NCBI GenBank assembly: GCA_013399695.1
Contig: VXAU01002071.1
Coordinates: 1,248,362-1,312,361 of the forward strand
Direction: 5' to 3'
DNA from: Formicarius rufipectus
Lineage: Eukaryota > Chordata > Aves > Passeriformes > Formicariidae
DNA length: 64,000 nt
In this document: positions 33,216-45,260 of the stretch, piece after piece
Layout: every line of letters begins with the position of its first letter
Position numbering within the stretch: position 1 is the first letter of the stretch
Notes under the pieces: model-generated
Seen by the model: only the letters and a program-made list of their open reading frames with translations
Database searches by the model: none
Told to the model about the DNA's origin: nothing
Position numbers and translations under genes: made by a program

Positions 33216-36200
33216 GAACACTCTGTTGCTCTCACTGGGGTCCCAACCAACGGGAGGAAATGCTGCAGACAGATAAATTGCAGTAAAACCCTTCTCAAAC
33301 AGTTGTAAAGCTGATTCCGTGTGTGTGCTTGGGTGTGCACAGCTGACACTGCACAGAGAGCAGGCTGGGGGGTTCACAGTCCGCTTTGGGCAGTGGTTCA
33401 AGGGGCCTGCACGGAACAGCTGGTGCTGAGATCAAAGGCCTGCAGAGCCAGAGGTGTGGGATCGTTCCCAGGAGCTGTCGGGGATCTGTTGGCATTGGGA
33501 GTCACTCCCAGTGCAAACCCAGCCCACGCAAATAAAGCAGGCACTGAAATGGGAGCCTGCAGGTGAAAACCTGGCCCTTCCCTTTGCGAATCTGGAATCC
33601 TGGAATTCACCCTGTGAAGTCTACGAAACTTCCAGCTGGAAAAGCCGGGATCCTTTTCAAAGAGATGGCACCACATTAACGAGCTGCTTCAAAGCAGGAG
33701 CTTCTGTCCTGTGTGGAAGCCACGTTCAAGAGAATTGAGATCCTCAGCCCCCTGCTCTGCTCTGCTCTGCCTTCAGCATTCCCGGGGGGAACAGGAACAG
33801 TGCCCGGACCCCTGGCCGCTCCTCCCAGCGCCGGGAGGGGCCGTGGGCGCAGCTCGGGCTCCCCGAGCCGCAGCTTTTACTCAGTTCCAAATCTAAGGAG
33901 CCCACAGCGCTGAGACAAAAGGAATTATTTCAGCTATTAGCTGCTAAGAATAGAGCCGGCGGGGGTGCTGAGGTGCCTGACAGCGCAGCCGGAGGAGCAG
34001 GGATTGCAGTGGGAGCACGGAAATAGCCATTCTCCACGCTCAGCACTTGGAAGCTTCATGAGTCACCCACAGCGGGGCACAGGTGGGGTGCGGGGGCAAG
34101 AACCCCCTGCCCGTGTGTGGAGCAGGACGTGCCCCCGCCTGATGGCTGCGGTTTGGGGGCAGCCCGTTTTGTCCCCAAGCAGAGCATCTTCCCGACCCCG
34201 AGGCCATGGACCACCCGTCGGAGAGCGCGGGGAGCTCCAAGCGCTGCCCCAATCTCTGCTCGAAGGTCCCGCTCCCCTGCCCGGGGGACACAGGGACTCG
34301 TGTCCCCAGGACCACTCCTGCACTCTCACCCGGGGCAGGAATATTTGCAAAAGCCAATCAATCCCGGGGGCAGCGGGGCCAGAGTCTATTGATGTCGATC
34401 CAACTGTGTTTCAGGGTGTTTCCCTGCTTGCTGATCTTGAAGTTCCCTTTGCAAATACGTCGTAAAAGGTTAAAGACACGCACAGCAGATATTTAAATAC
34501 GGGGTCAGTGAATGACGAGGTGCTCAGAGATGTCTTTAACATCTTGTCCTGATGCTATTTAGCACAAATCCTATTGGTATCACTGCGTGGTTTTAGCCAA
34601 TATAGCTTGGAAGAGGCAATTTTCCTTCTGTGCTGTTTGTGCAGCCCAGGGTACAACACATTCCTAATCTATGACGATGTTTCCAAACTCCATAGTAAAA
34701 TGAATAATAATGATAGTAAACGTTGTATAACTTTTTTTTTTTTTTTTTAATACAGCAACCCTTGTATTACTTCAGTGCTGGATTTTCCAGTTATTACACG
34801 TGGGGGGAGAAAAGGGGATTTTTTAAACCACCATACTTGCCCAAAGCAAAACAAAACAAAACAAAAGAACAAATTCAAGGATTAAAAGCAAATTTTTGTA
34901 TCAGTCCTGGGTGCCACCGCAGAAAGAGTTGAGCTGGACAGAATTAAACATCTCAGCTGGAGCGTGGACAGGGCAGCAGACAGCCTGCTAAAAATAGATT
35001 AATCCTAATTACAGCCACACTCCTGCTTTCCCCAGGTCTCCCGTTTGCCGAGGGGGCACGGAGGCCGTGACTGGGCAGGGGGTTCGGGGGGCACACGGCA
35101 CAGCACGACCCTGGAACACGCCGTCCTGGCAGTGCCGGCACTGCCTTCAGCTCATCAGCACAGGCTCAGCTCAGCACCCAGCCTGCAAATCTGCCCTCCC
35201 CACGGAACCAAACCCCTGGAAAACTGGGGTTCAGGTACCCTGTGCTTTGGGTGTTTGCAGGGTTAAAGCTCCCCACCCTCCTGGCGCCCTGAGGAGCTGC
35301 AGGGAGCGTGTCCTGTGCCAGGGCTGTGGTTAAACCCCCTGGAGTGCTGCTGTGCCATAAATCCCTGCTGGTTTTATTTCCTCCTGGACAACATTCCCAC
35401 TCAGAGCTGACTGCTCCTCGTAGGCAGAATTGCAAAATGTTTAGTATGAAGTAAACATATTTAAGCCTCTGTTTTGCAAGCTCTGGTGGTTTATTTCTCC
35501 CATCTAGTCCATGGAACTATGGCAAACAACTATTTTCCCACCCTAAAGGAAGTATGTTAATTACCAATTTAAATATTTAGCCAGAAAATTTATCGCTTCA
35601 GCTATAACAACTTGGTTTTGTTTAATCAGAAGCCAGGAGTGAATGCTGTGAGTTTTCCTTTTGTTTCTCTGGCAGTAACCAAACACTCCTTCAGTATCTT
35701 GGATTTACCTGAGGAACAACTCCCACAGGCACAGGGGGAGCAGCAGGAATTCCATTTAAAGTGTCCAGCTGAGCCTGTTGGGATGTTTTATTTAAAAACA
35801 AAAGTGCTGGTGAACACCAGGACACAACCATGAGAGAGGCAGGATCTGTTTGTCAACAGTGTCATGTCCAGGGCTGGCACCTGGCAGGTTGCTCTGTGTG
35901 GGGGTAAGGGTTTCCGTGTGCTGGGAGGCAACAGTATTTTTGCTTGCAGCTCATCAGAAAAGTTTTCCATTTACTCTTTTAGGGTTCATTTGCCCTTTGC
36001 ACTGAAATGCAAATCCAGGATTTGGATCTTTTATTTTTAATTAAATGGGAAAGATGCCCTGCAGAGCAGTTGGTACCTGTGGGCTGCTGGGCGCTCACCT
36101 GAGCTGATAGAAATCCACCTGCACATCCCTGTTCCATCTCCCCAGCACAGAGTCCTGCAGAGCCAATCTCCTGTATCCCAGCTGATGCTGTAGCAGAGTT

Positions 36201-37842
36201 TTTGGCTGTCCCACAGTCCTGGCTGTCACTCCTGCTGTCACCTCCCAGCTCCCTGGAGTGCCACCCTGGGTACACGAAAACCTCCCACTAAAAATTTCAC
36301 CAACCTTAATACAACAAAGCAATATTTTCCAATTGGGAAATAAATAAGCAGGGAAAAAAAATTGTTTAGGCATTGCTAAGCAGCTTCTTTGGAGCATTGC
36401 TGTGCCATGTCCAAGAGCATCCCTCCCCACGCTGTGCCCACTCTTGTGCCTACACAAGGTGATGCTGTGTGTGCGCAGAGCCTTGGACCTGACTTGGAAA
36501 CCCTACGGATACAAGGCCACATCCCACTGCATGTGTGTGTCTGCCAGCCCCTGCCTGGAGTGAGTGCTTTTATAAGCACAGCAGAGATTGGGAAATGTGC
36601 TGTGATTCATCCCGATCCCTGCAGTCCCCACTCCCCCCAGCTCAGCACCCACGAGCGCCCGGGAGCTGCCAGACGCAGCACCACGCCTGCCTCCCGCTCC
36701 TCACCCGGCACCGGCTGCCAAAGCAACGCCCAGAACTTCCAACTCAATGCCACAAATTATTTATTCTTATCTGGAAAAATTCCTGAAGTGCTTTTTATTA
36801 CAGCAAATGATCATACTCGGGATGATCACCTTCCTGAGCCGGGCTGCAGCCCCCAGGATGTGCTGTGCTGGTCCTGCTGGGATTGCTGCTGGCAGCCCTG
36901 CCCGGCCCTTCTCTCTCCCTCTTGTCTCAGCCTGGAAACTGGGATTGCAAATTATTTTGGCCGGGGATAAACTGGCCTAAATAATTTGCTTGTACAGCGC
37001 TGAGCCACGGTGGCCTCTGGGTCTCAGCTGAGCCTTCTAGAGCCTTCTAAAAATAAGTAATTCTAAGCTGCTATCTTTTAAAAATGCTTGTTAAAAAAAA
37101 AAAAAAAGAAAAGAGGGAGCAGGAAGAGAATCCTTTCCCAGCTGTTTTGTCCTCAAACTGCCAGGATTTATTTTTTTTTTAAAAACTGTGTTTGCTTGAT
37201 CAATTCTCTCCCCCATCTTTCATAAAGCAAGGGTCCACAAAATTGAAAAGTTAGGACAGGTATTTAGGACATAGCAATCATCATTTGAAAATCACTAGTA
37301 AGTTCTAAAATCCAAGCTACCAGGAACAAAATTAAAACAATATTTTTATGCACAAGTTGGTTCCTCTGCCCAGCCTGGAATTATTTTGCAAACAAATCTC
37401 AATTAGAGAGTGAGTTTTTCTATATTTTTTTCTCCAAGAAAAAATAGATATGTCATTTTTCAAGATATTTTGGATTTTTTCTTATTTGGCCAATTCTCAT
37501 TAGTCACATTAGTCCCACTGTAGATATCTTTCCCTTTCCAGAATGGGAGATCTTTGTTTTGAGTGATTCCTTTGTATGTTTGGTAAAGTAGAAAACAAAA
37601 CATTGAACATTACAAAACAAAACAGATGAAAATACTTTCAGCTTTGCTCATGTTCCTGCCAACTATTTTCCTCTTAAAAAACCCCCACATAAACCAGCTC
37701 CTTCTCAGCCTGTTTTACTCCTTTAAAGGGGAAAGGAGAACTGAGGATTCATGTTCATCCTGCAGGAAAGACCAGAACCTAAGGAATGGCAGGGACTGGA
37801 TTTAAGCCTCTAAAAAACCTGAAGAAAATAAAAATATGTTAG

Positions 37843-37975
37843 CATAGAATGGTTTGGGTTGGAAGGGACCTTAAAGCTCATCCCATCCCACCCCCTGCCA
37901 TGGGCAGGGACACCTCCCACCAGCCCAGGTTGCCCCAAGCCCTGATCCACGTGGCCTGGGGCACTTCCAGGGATG
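37843..37975 (-). mobile_element. CR1 LINE 3' end fragment
   Basis: Reverse-strand tail: AGAATGGTTTGGGTTGGAAG, CCCCCTGCCATGGGCAGGGA, ending near CACTTCCAGGGATGG. Confidence 0.88.
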
Positions 37976-40558
37976 GTGTTGTATTGTGATGAAGGTACAG
38001 AATATTACAACATCACATGCTGTGAGGAAGGTACACATTTCCAAGGCTGCTTTCAATATCTGTTTCACAGGGCACAGCCAAGCTCATCCGTGTTATTAAG
38101 AGATTAATAGTGAGAACACAATTTATTTGTGGCTGCCCTGGACAGCAGCCTCTGCTCTTTAGAGCCATTCCCACGCTGTCACACTTCATTCCTTAGGGCT
38201 GGACCATCAAGATGTGGGATGCTGCACTTCAAGAGTGATCCTTCCAGCAGACCCTGTACCTCCTGTTCCTGGTACCTGGGGGCTCTGTCTCTTTGGGAGC
38301 CAGAACAGCATCGCTGGCTGGGCCACTGGAGTCTGTGCTGGCACCAGCACTCCAGTCCAGTTCAGCCACCCCCAAGATGGAACCACAGTGTAGAGATGAA
38401 CTGTTTCCCTGACTGAGAATTCCTCTGAAATATTCTGAGTGTGAAAGCTCAGGAAAATCAGAGCTTACACCAAGGACCTCAAATTTGGGGTGCCCCCAGA
38501 AGTGGCAACAGGTCCCAGGGCTGGGCTCCTCCTGGCAGAGGCTGCCCTACCCCAACCCCATGCCATCCCTGAGGCTGCTCCACACAGTCCTCCCTGTTTG
38601 GGAAGTTCTGGGAAGTTTTACCTCCACAATCAGGGCTGGGTGGGGACTCAGGGGTTTCTGGTGGGTGCCACCCTGGCTCACTCTGCCTTGGGTGTGCCAA
38701 AATGACACGGGATGTTGTGCTTCGTGTGCCCCTGGCCCGAGTTAACCCACAGCCCTGTTTTCCACCTGTAACTGTGGCAATCTGAGTTCTCTCCCAGAGG
38801 TGCCTGTCCCCTTGTGGTGGTAACACCCTGCTCCTGACAGTCCCACCACTGGGATGGTCCATGTGCACATCCCAGCACACGAGGTGGTGTTCGCAGCATT
38901 CCCATCTCCTGTGCAGTGGGAGGTGAGGAGGAGGCAAAGGAAGAGCAGGGATGCTGGAGCAGTCCAGGGCTCTCTGCAGCTCAGGCAGCTCCTTGGCAAC
39001 AGGGGGATGGAGTGCCAGGGTGGATGGACACAGCAGCAGCTCCAGGGGAGAGGAGCAGTGCTGGAACATGGCTTGTCTGGTAGTGCCATGGAGCGTGTGA
39101 GAAGAGCACATCAGGAGGATGTTTGGCTTTCAAAGAGGTACACCTATGGCAGGGGAAAAGGTCCAGGATATTCCTTTGGAATTCAGGAGTCTGAGAAATG
39201 GGAAGGAAAGCACCTCCTGGCCTTTGGGATACCCTGTTTCACCCATCAATAGGGGGAGGAGAGGTGCTTAAGGGGAATGAAGGGAAGCAGAAAGGGTGAA
39301 AATAAGGCCATCAGACTGCACATCAATGAGCCAAGAGTGACTGAGACCTACCTGGGCTTCCCTGTGACACATGAGCTCTTCCATCAGGGCTACACCCTGG
39401 GAGCCCTGGCATCCCAGGCCTTTGCTTTCCAGCCTCTCTTGTTTGAATTCCCTCAGTGAGACGTACCAGAGGATTTCCTTAAGGTTGCTCTGGAGACCTG
39501 CAGCTCCTCTGTGGAAATGGAGCACTCCTTCACCTTTGTGCTGCAGCTGAAGTGTGTGTGAGGACACTGCAGGAGGGTCCAGGGAAGCACTGGGTTCTGC
39601 ACGGCCTTAATGCCAAACCCACCACCCACAGGGATAAAATCTGGCTTATCTAAAGCCACCCCTGCCTTGGAATGGTGACGTTAAAATGAGATTGTCCAAG
39701 AGGAGAGCTGTCTTAGGAGGATCGTTCACCAAACTTTGAGTGCAGGTGAAAACTGAAATGCTGGTCCCCAAGTGCACCTAAAGACACAGACAAGGATATT
39801 GGGAGTTTCTGGAAAATTCAGTATGTAGTGAGCTGGTAATGTTCGGAGATGATACAAAATCACTGAGGCACATCCATGGCAAAACAGTGAGGAGTGAAGG
39901 AAGGCTCTCATGATGTGCAGTGGCTGGGGAAAAATTATCTGAATAAACTCAGTATTTGTAGGTTCAAAATGACAGGTTCAAAACCCAAACCACAAGCCCT
40001 AAGTGAACACGGTGAGTGATGGGCACGGTGTTGCTCAGCAGCACACGGAGAGCTGGCTGCAGGATGTGGGAAGGGCTGCAGCTTCCTGCCATGCCTGTGT
40101 GCTCCTCCCTGGGTGCTCCCTGTGGGTGAAAGGCAGGCTCCTGGCAGGATGGATTTGTGCAGTCCCAGCAGGGCAGGGCTGATTCTTCTATTTGCATTGT
40201 TCCTTTTCCGTGAGGAACTGTGCCGAGCAGGAGCACTGCGAGCCTGGGGGGGCCAGGTAAACACACCAGGGACAAGCTTCATACTTCAGCTCCTACTCCT
40301 TTCACAGCCCAGGGTAGCCAATGCTGAGGACTGGCACCATTAAAGCGTCTTTAAAGGGTGCAAAGTGTACACTATTCCCTCTCCCGGGGATTTATGGAGG
40401 CTGGGAATGCTGTGGAAGGGCCACCGCCCTGGGGACCCAGGTAAGAAAGTGTTAAGACCATAAGGGAAATGCTCCACTGCAGTTTAAAGGCAAATACTTC
40501 TTTCCTAGAACACTAATGTAATTCCTGCAGCACAAAGAACAAAAGCTTCCTTCTTTAA

Positions 40559-40697
40559 GTCCCTGGAAGTGTCCAAGGCCAGGTTGGATGGGGCCCTGAG
40601 CACCCTGGGCTGGTGGGAGGTGTCCCTGCCCACGGCAGGGGTTGGAATGAGATGAACTTTAAGGTCCCTTCCAACCCAAAGCTTTCTATGATTCTAA
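40559..40697 (+). mobile_element. CR1 LINE 3' end fragment
   Basis: Plus-strand tail: CCCTGGAAGTGTCCAAGGCC, GGTGTCCCTGCCCACGGCAG, ACTTTAAGGTCCCTTCCAAC, TCTATGATTCT. Confidence 0.9.
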
Positions 40698-42063
40698 ATC
40701 CATTTCACAGACCACAAGATGGGGAAATCTGTCACACTCGGGTACCTGGCACTGGAAGGGGCTGCTCAGGGTTACTGAACCTGCAGACTGGAGATGTGGT
40801 TGTTCCACGACTGGAGAGATGGGCAGGGAGGGAAACCACTAAAGCCAACACACAGACACCTTCCAGCTTCAGAAAGGAAGAGAGACAGAAGCTGTGGTAT
40901 CAGGACCAGTCTGGGAAGGACCTACTGCCTTCTAATAACCTTAAATAAAACCACCTGACTTCCCATCTCCATGGTAACTCCTTCCTCCAAAGCACTTTTA
41001 ATGCAATTTGTTTCCTGTTCCTCTTGACTTCTGTGATGGTTTTAGAAGAGAACAATCAAGGCTGGTCCACAGGTGAGAAACCACCTTTGCCTCTGACAGC
41101 AAGGGACAAGTAGAGCTTCTGTTCCCTCCAAGGAGATACCTGTGTGGAATGGTTACTCACTGCAGAGAAAAGCCAACGGCAGCAAGAGAGGATCAACACA
41201 CCTCCAGCCTCTCTCCTTGCAGGAGCTGGTGAAGTATAACTTATAATAGAACTTATAATATTTATAAATGTAACTTATAATTTGTGGGTCACGTTTGGGA
41301 GAGGTCCCAGCTCAGGATGGATCTCCCCGCCTTCCAAAGGGCCTTGGCTTGTAGCGGTGCCGTTGTTGTTGGTAACTACCCAGGCTGGACTTGGCTGGTC
41401 TGGGCATCCCCACAACACCCTCTGGTGTTCCTTGTCTTCCCTGTTCTTGGCAGAGGAGAGGCCTGGTGGGAGCTCAGAAGGGCCAGCAGGCAGTGCCCTG
41501 CTCCAGCCCGACAGAGGCTCCTGAGAACGGGAATTACCCTGGGAACAAATCCCGGCTCAAATGGATGATGAGCCCGCACAGGACACGTCCTTAGCGACCA
41601 ATAACGGAGGGAAAGGAGCGTTTTTGTCAAACCAGCAGTGCCTGAGAACATGTCTGAGCGAAAGAAACGTTAAATATTAAAGTTCCAAAATTAAACCCTT
41701 GTTTATGTAACGCCTGGGTCAGTGCTGCTGCTGCTGCTGCTGCCGCCCAACACGGGACTCCGCAGCGTTGGACCCAAAAAAGGCCCTTTCCAGCGGGCAC
41801 TGCTCTCCTGCAGTGCCCTGAGGGGCTTTCCTGGGGTCTCCCAAACTTCCCCCTAATTGTGTCCCACCGGATCCACCCGCTCAGCCCAGCGGGGCTCCGT
41901 GCAGGTCGGGAGTGCAGGTGCTCGTGGTGCCATTCCCCTCCACGGGGAGCAGGACCTGGTACCTGAACTCACAGAAGTGCTTTGGGACTCAACCCTGACA
42001 CTGCTGCTCATCCTGCTGCTCCTTAACACCTCACGGGGGTGGCTGGAGTGGGAAAGCAGGAGG

Positions 42064-43286
42064 GCTGACACTGGCTCTGAGTTCAGTGTGGTAAGTGAAG
42101 TCCTTCCTTGGTGCCTTCCCCAAATCTGCCCTTCCCACTGGTCCCCTTACACCAAACACGGTCTGTCTGCACCCGCAGGTTGGACTTTGTGGCTTTAAAC
42201 TGTGCTGAGAACTGTGTTTGGGGCTGTCCTGTGCCGGGCCAGGAGCTGGACTTGATCCAGCTCAGGATATTTCTGTGAGCCTGTGTTGTGGGGTTTTTTT
42301 CGGATAAAGGAATGAAACTGGTAATGAAGATAAGTCTGCAGTTGCTACAGAAAACAGTCGAATGTCCTGGCTGCTTCAGCTTGGCTAATTACAGATATAA
42401 CAGCACAGCAAACTACATGTAAGAAAATTTAAACACAAAATATAGAAAAGAACTTCATGGAGCTTCCTTCCTGCAGAGTGTCTTTAAAAAGCCTTCTAAA
42501 AAGCCTTTTACCACATTGCTAAACACACCTTTATTTATTATTTTTAAGAAAAGGGCATAAAAGAACTTAATCCAAACTAAATATTTAACCAAACAGCAAT
42601 TAACTAACAATGATGAATGGTAAACAGTCCTAGTCCCACGCTAAACGGGGACTTTAAAGCCAGTTTATCTAAGCTAAAGCTGCTCAAGGGGAAAGGCAAG
42701 TTTATTGAGTAAACTTTGTCTCAGCCACCTCACTATTAAAACAGTCCACAAACAGAAACTGCATCGTATATTCTGAGAGAAAAAAAAAGGAGCAAGAATA
42801 TAACAACTAATTGCATGGAAGTTCCAGTGCTACATGGAGAAATTATCCCTAAAGAGAAGAGCTGAGAAAATACGAAGCAGCTATTTCTAACCCCCGTGGC
42901 CTTAAATTAAAAATGAAAGAAGTGAGATACCCCTTAAATTCCACCTTATGTTCCCAGTTGGTTCAGAACTGTCATTCCAGCTTATCCACTAGGAAGGAGT
43001 GAGCCTGGGCAGAGTTGCCCAAGATTTTACCCATATGGATCCTTTTATTTAAATGTAACACAATCAGATGATGATCATCATCATCATTATTATTGTTATT
43101 ATTATTATCGTTATTATAATAATAATCATAATTATCATACTATTATTATTATTGCTATTATTGCCATTTATTTCTATTCCTATTTAATAATATTACTATT
43201 GATACTATTACAATAATCACTATCAACATTATTATGACTTTAAACAATCCTCGTGAGCCTCAGAGCAGCCCGGGGAGGGGTGGCCG
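42064..43286. repeat. Tandem duplication, copy 1 (1,223 bp)
   Basis: Matches 43288-44510 at a constant offset of 1,224 bases with no indel found. I saw one substitution (T at 42828, G at 44052). The unit contains AT-rich DNA and a trinucleotide tract. A single N at 43287 separates the copies, which points to an assembly join. Confidence 0.9.
43067..43240. repeat. ATT/ATC-type trinucleotide tract (copy 1)
   Basis: Low-complexity run of ATC, ATT, TTA and ATA triplets with interruptions, about 170 bp. It recurs at 44291-44464 in the duplicate. Confidence 0.85.
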
Positions 43287-43287
43287 N

Positions 43288-44510
43288 GCTGACACTGGCT
43301 CTGAGTTCAGTGTGGTAAGTGAAGTCCTTCCTTGGTGCCTTCCCCAAATCTGCCCTTCCCACTGGTCCCCTTACACCAAACACGGTCTGTCTGCACCCGC
43401 AGGTTGGACTTTGTGGCTTTAAACTGTGCTGAGAACTGTGTTTGGGGCTGTCCTGTGCCGGGCCAGGAGCTGGACTTGATCCAGCTCAGGATATTTCTGT
43501 GAGCCTGTGTTGTGGGGTTTTTTTCGGATAAAGGAATGAAACTGGTAATGAAGATAAGTCTGCAGTTGCTACAGAAAACAGTCGAATGTCCTGGCTGCTT
43601 CAGCTTGGCTAATTACAGATATAACAGCACAGCAAACTACATGTAAGAAAATTTAAACACAAAATATAGAAAAGAACTTCATGGAGCTTCCTTCCTGCAG
43701 AGTGTCTTTAAAAAGCCTTCTAAAAAGCCTTTTACCACATTGCTAAACACACCTTTATTTATTATTTTTAAGAAAAGGGCATAAAAGAACTTAATCCAAA
43801 CTAAATATTTAACCAAACAGCAATTAACTAACAATGATGAATGGTAAACAGTCCTAGTCCCACGCTAAACGGGGACTTTAAAGCCAGTTTATCTAAGCTA
43901 AAGCTGCTCAAGGGGAAAGGCAAGTTTATTGAGTAAACTTTGTCTCAGCCACCTCACTATTAAAACAGTCCACAAACAGAAACTGCATCGTATATTCTGA
44001 GAGAAAAAAAAAGGAGCAAGAATATAACAACTAATTGCATGGAAGTTCCAGGGCTACATGGAGAAATTATCCCTAAAGAGAAGAGCTGAGAAAATACGAA
44101 GCAGCTATTTCTAACCCCCGTGGCCTTAAATTAAAAATGAAAGAAGTGAGATACCCCTTAAATTCCACCTTATGTTCCCAGTTGGTTCAGAACTGTCATT
44201 CCAGCTTATCCACTAGGAAGGAGTGAGCCTGGGCAGAGTTGCCCAAGATTTTACCCATATGGATCCTTTTATTTAAATGTAACACAATCAGATGATGATC
44301 ATCATCATCATTATTATTGTTATTATTATTATCGTTATTATAATAATAATCATAATTATCATACTATTATTATTATTGCTATTATTGCCATTTATTTCTA
44401 TTCCTATTTAATAATATTACTATTGATACTATTACAATAATCACTATCAACATTATTATGACTTTAAACAATCCTCGTGAGCCTCAGAGCAGCCCGGGGA
44501 GGGGTGGCCG
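43288..44510. repeat. Tandem duplication, copy 2 (1,223 bp)
   Basis: Second copy of the 42064-43286 unit. Only this copy continues into the unique flank AGCCCAACCCC before the gap, and only copy 1 is joined to the left flank. Its trinucleotide tract is at 44291-44464. Confidence 0.9.
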
Positions 44511-44530
44511 AGCCCAACCCCTTCGTCACC

Positions 44531-44746
44531 NNNNNNNNNNNNNNNNNNNNNNNNNNNNNNNNNNNNNNNNNNNNNNNNNNNNNNNNNNNNNNNNNNNNNN
44601 NNNNNNNNNNNNNNNNNNNNNNNNNNNNNNNNNNNNNNNNNNNNNNNNNNNNNNNNNNNNNNNNNNNNNNNNNNNNNNNNNNNNNNNNNNNNNNNNNNNN
44701 NNNNNNNNNNNNNNNNNNNNNNNNNNNNNNNNNNNNNNNNNNNNNN
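44531..44746. other. Assembly gap (216 N)
   Basis: Run of unresolved bases. The right flank is G-rich (GGGGGGGTGAGGGGTGGGAG), a likely reason for failed assembly. ORFs that span it are not real. Confidence 0.98.
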
Positions 44747-44935
44747 GGGGGGGTGAGGGGTGGGAGGAGGAGAGGTGCATGGGGGGGGCAGGGGATGAGC
44801 GGGGGATGTGCACTGGGGATGCCGTGGGGTGGTGCCGGTGATGTGATGGGGCGGGAGGAGGGAATGCAGGGGGATGGAGCAGGGGATGTGCAGGGGATGC
44901 GCGTGGGAGGCGCTCGGGATGCAGCCGGGATGTGC
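44747..44935. repeat. G-rich low-complexity tract
   Basis: Imperfect repeats of GGGGATG/GGGGATGTG with long G-runs next to the gap and running into the CpG block. Confidence 0.7.
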
Positions 44936-45260
44936 CCGGCCCCGCTCCCCGCCCGCGGTACTCGCCTGGCGCAGCATCCCCGCGGCTCCCGGCCCGGTCC
45001 CACCCGTCGGGGCCGCGTTGGGCTGGGGAGGAGCGGGAAGAGCCCGAGGGGCCCCTCCGGTCCCTGCGGAGAAGGCGACAGCGGGGCCAAGGTCACCCCG
45101 CACCGACTACAACTCCCAGGAGGCAGCGAGTCCCCGAGGGGGGGTCGGGGGCAGGGGATGAAGGGCGAGGAGTGCTCTCCAGAACAGCCCCCCCGTCCCT
45201 TCCCCCGAGCTGCCACCTCCTGGAATTTTCCTCTTCTTCCCCATCGGACCTAGGATGTCC
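44890..45260. promoter_or_regulatory. CpG island-like block with a ZNF143-type motif
   Basis: High CpG density (CCCGCTCCCCGCCCGCGG, GGGGCCGCGTTGGGC). At 45106-45119 is ACTACAACTCCCAG, a near match to the ZNF143/SBS core found at housekeeping promoters. No coding exon is convincing on either strand. In mammals the distal start of the miR-29b-2/c host RNA lies near the 3' end of CD34 on the CD34 strand; this island is in that position, about 6 kb beyond the likely CD34 3' end. The assignment is inference. Confidence 0.45.

Larger units (their letters stand above)
28970..42060. other. Intergenic / possible host-transcript intron
   Basis: Thirteen kilobases without an exon I can support. Listed separately are three CR1 fragments. 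There are short A- or T-runs (34732-34749, 37094-37107). Conserved non-coding elements may exist but cannot be recognised from one sequence. Confidence 0.45.

Noticed and set aside
44456..45253. ORFs of 127-258 residues across the gap
   Set aside because: They run through 216 N bases and the G-rich flank; not evidence of coding.
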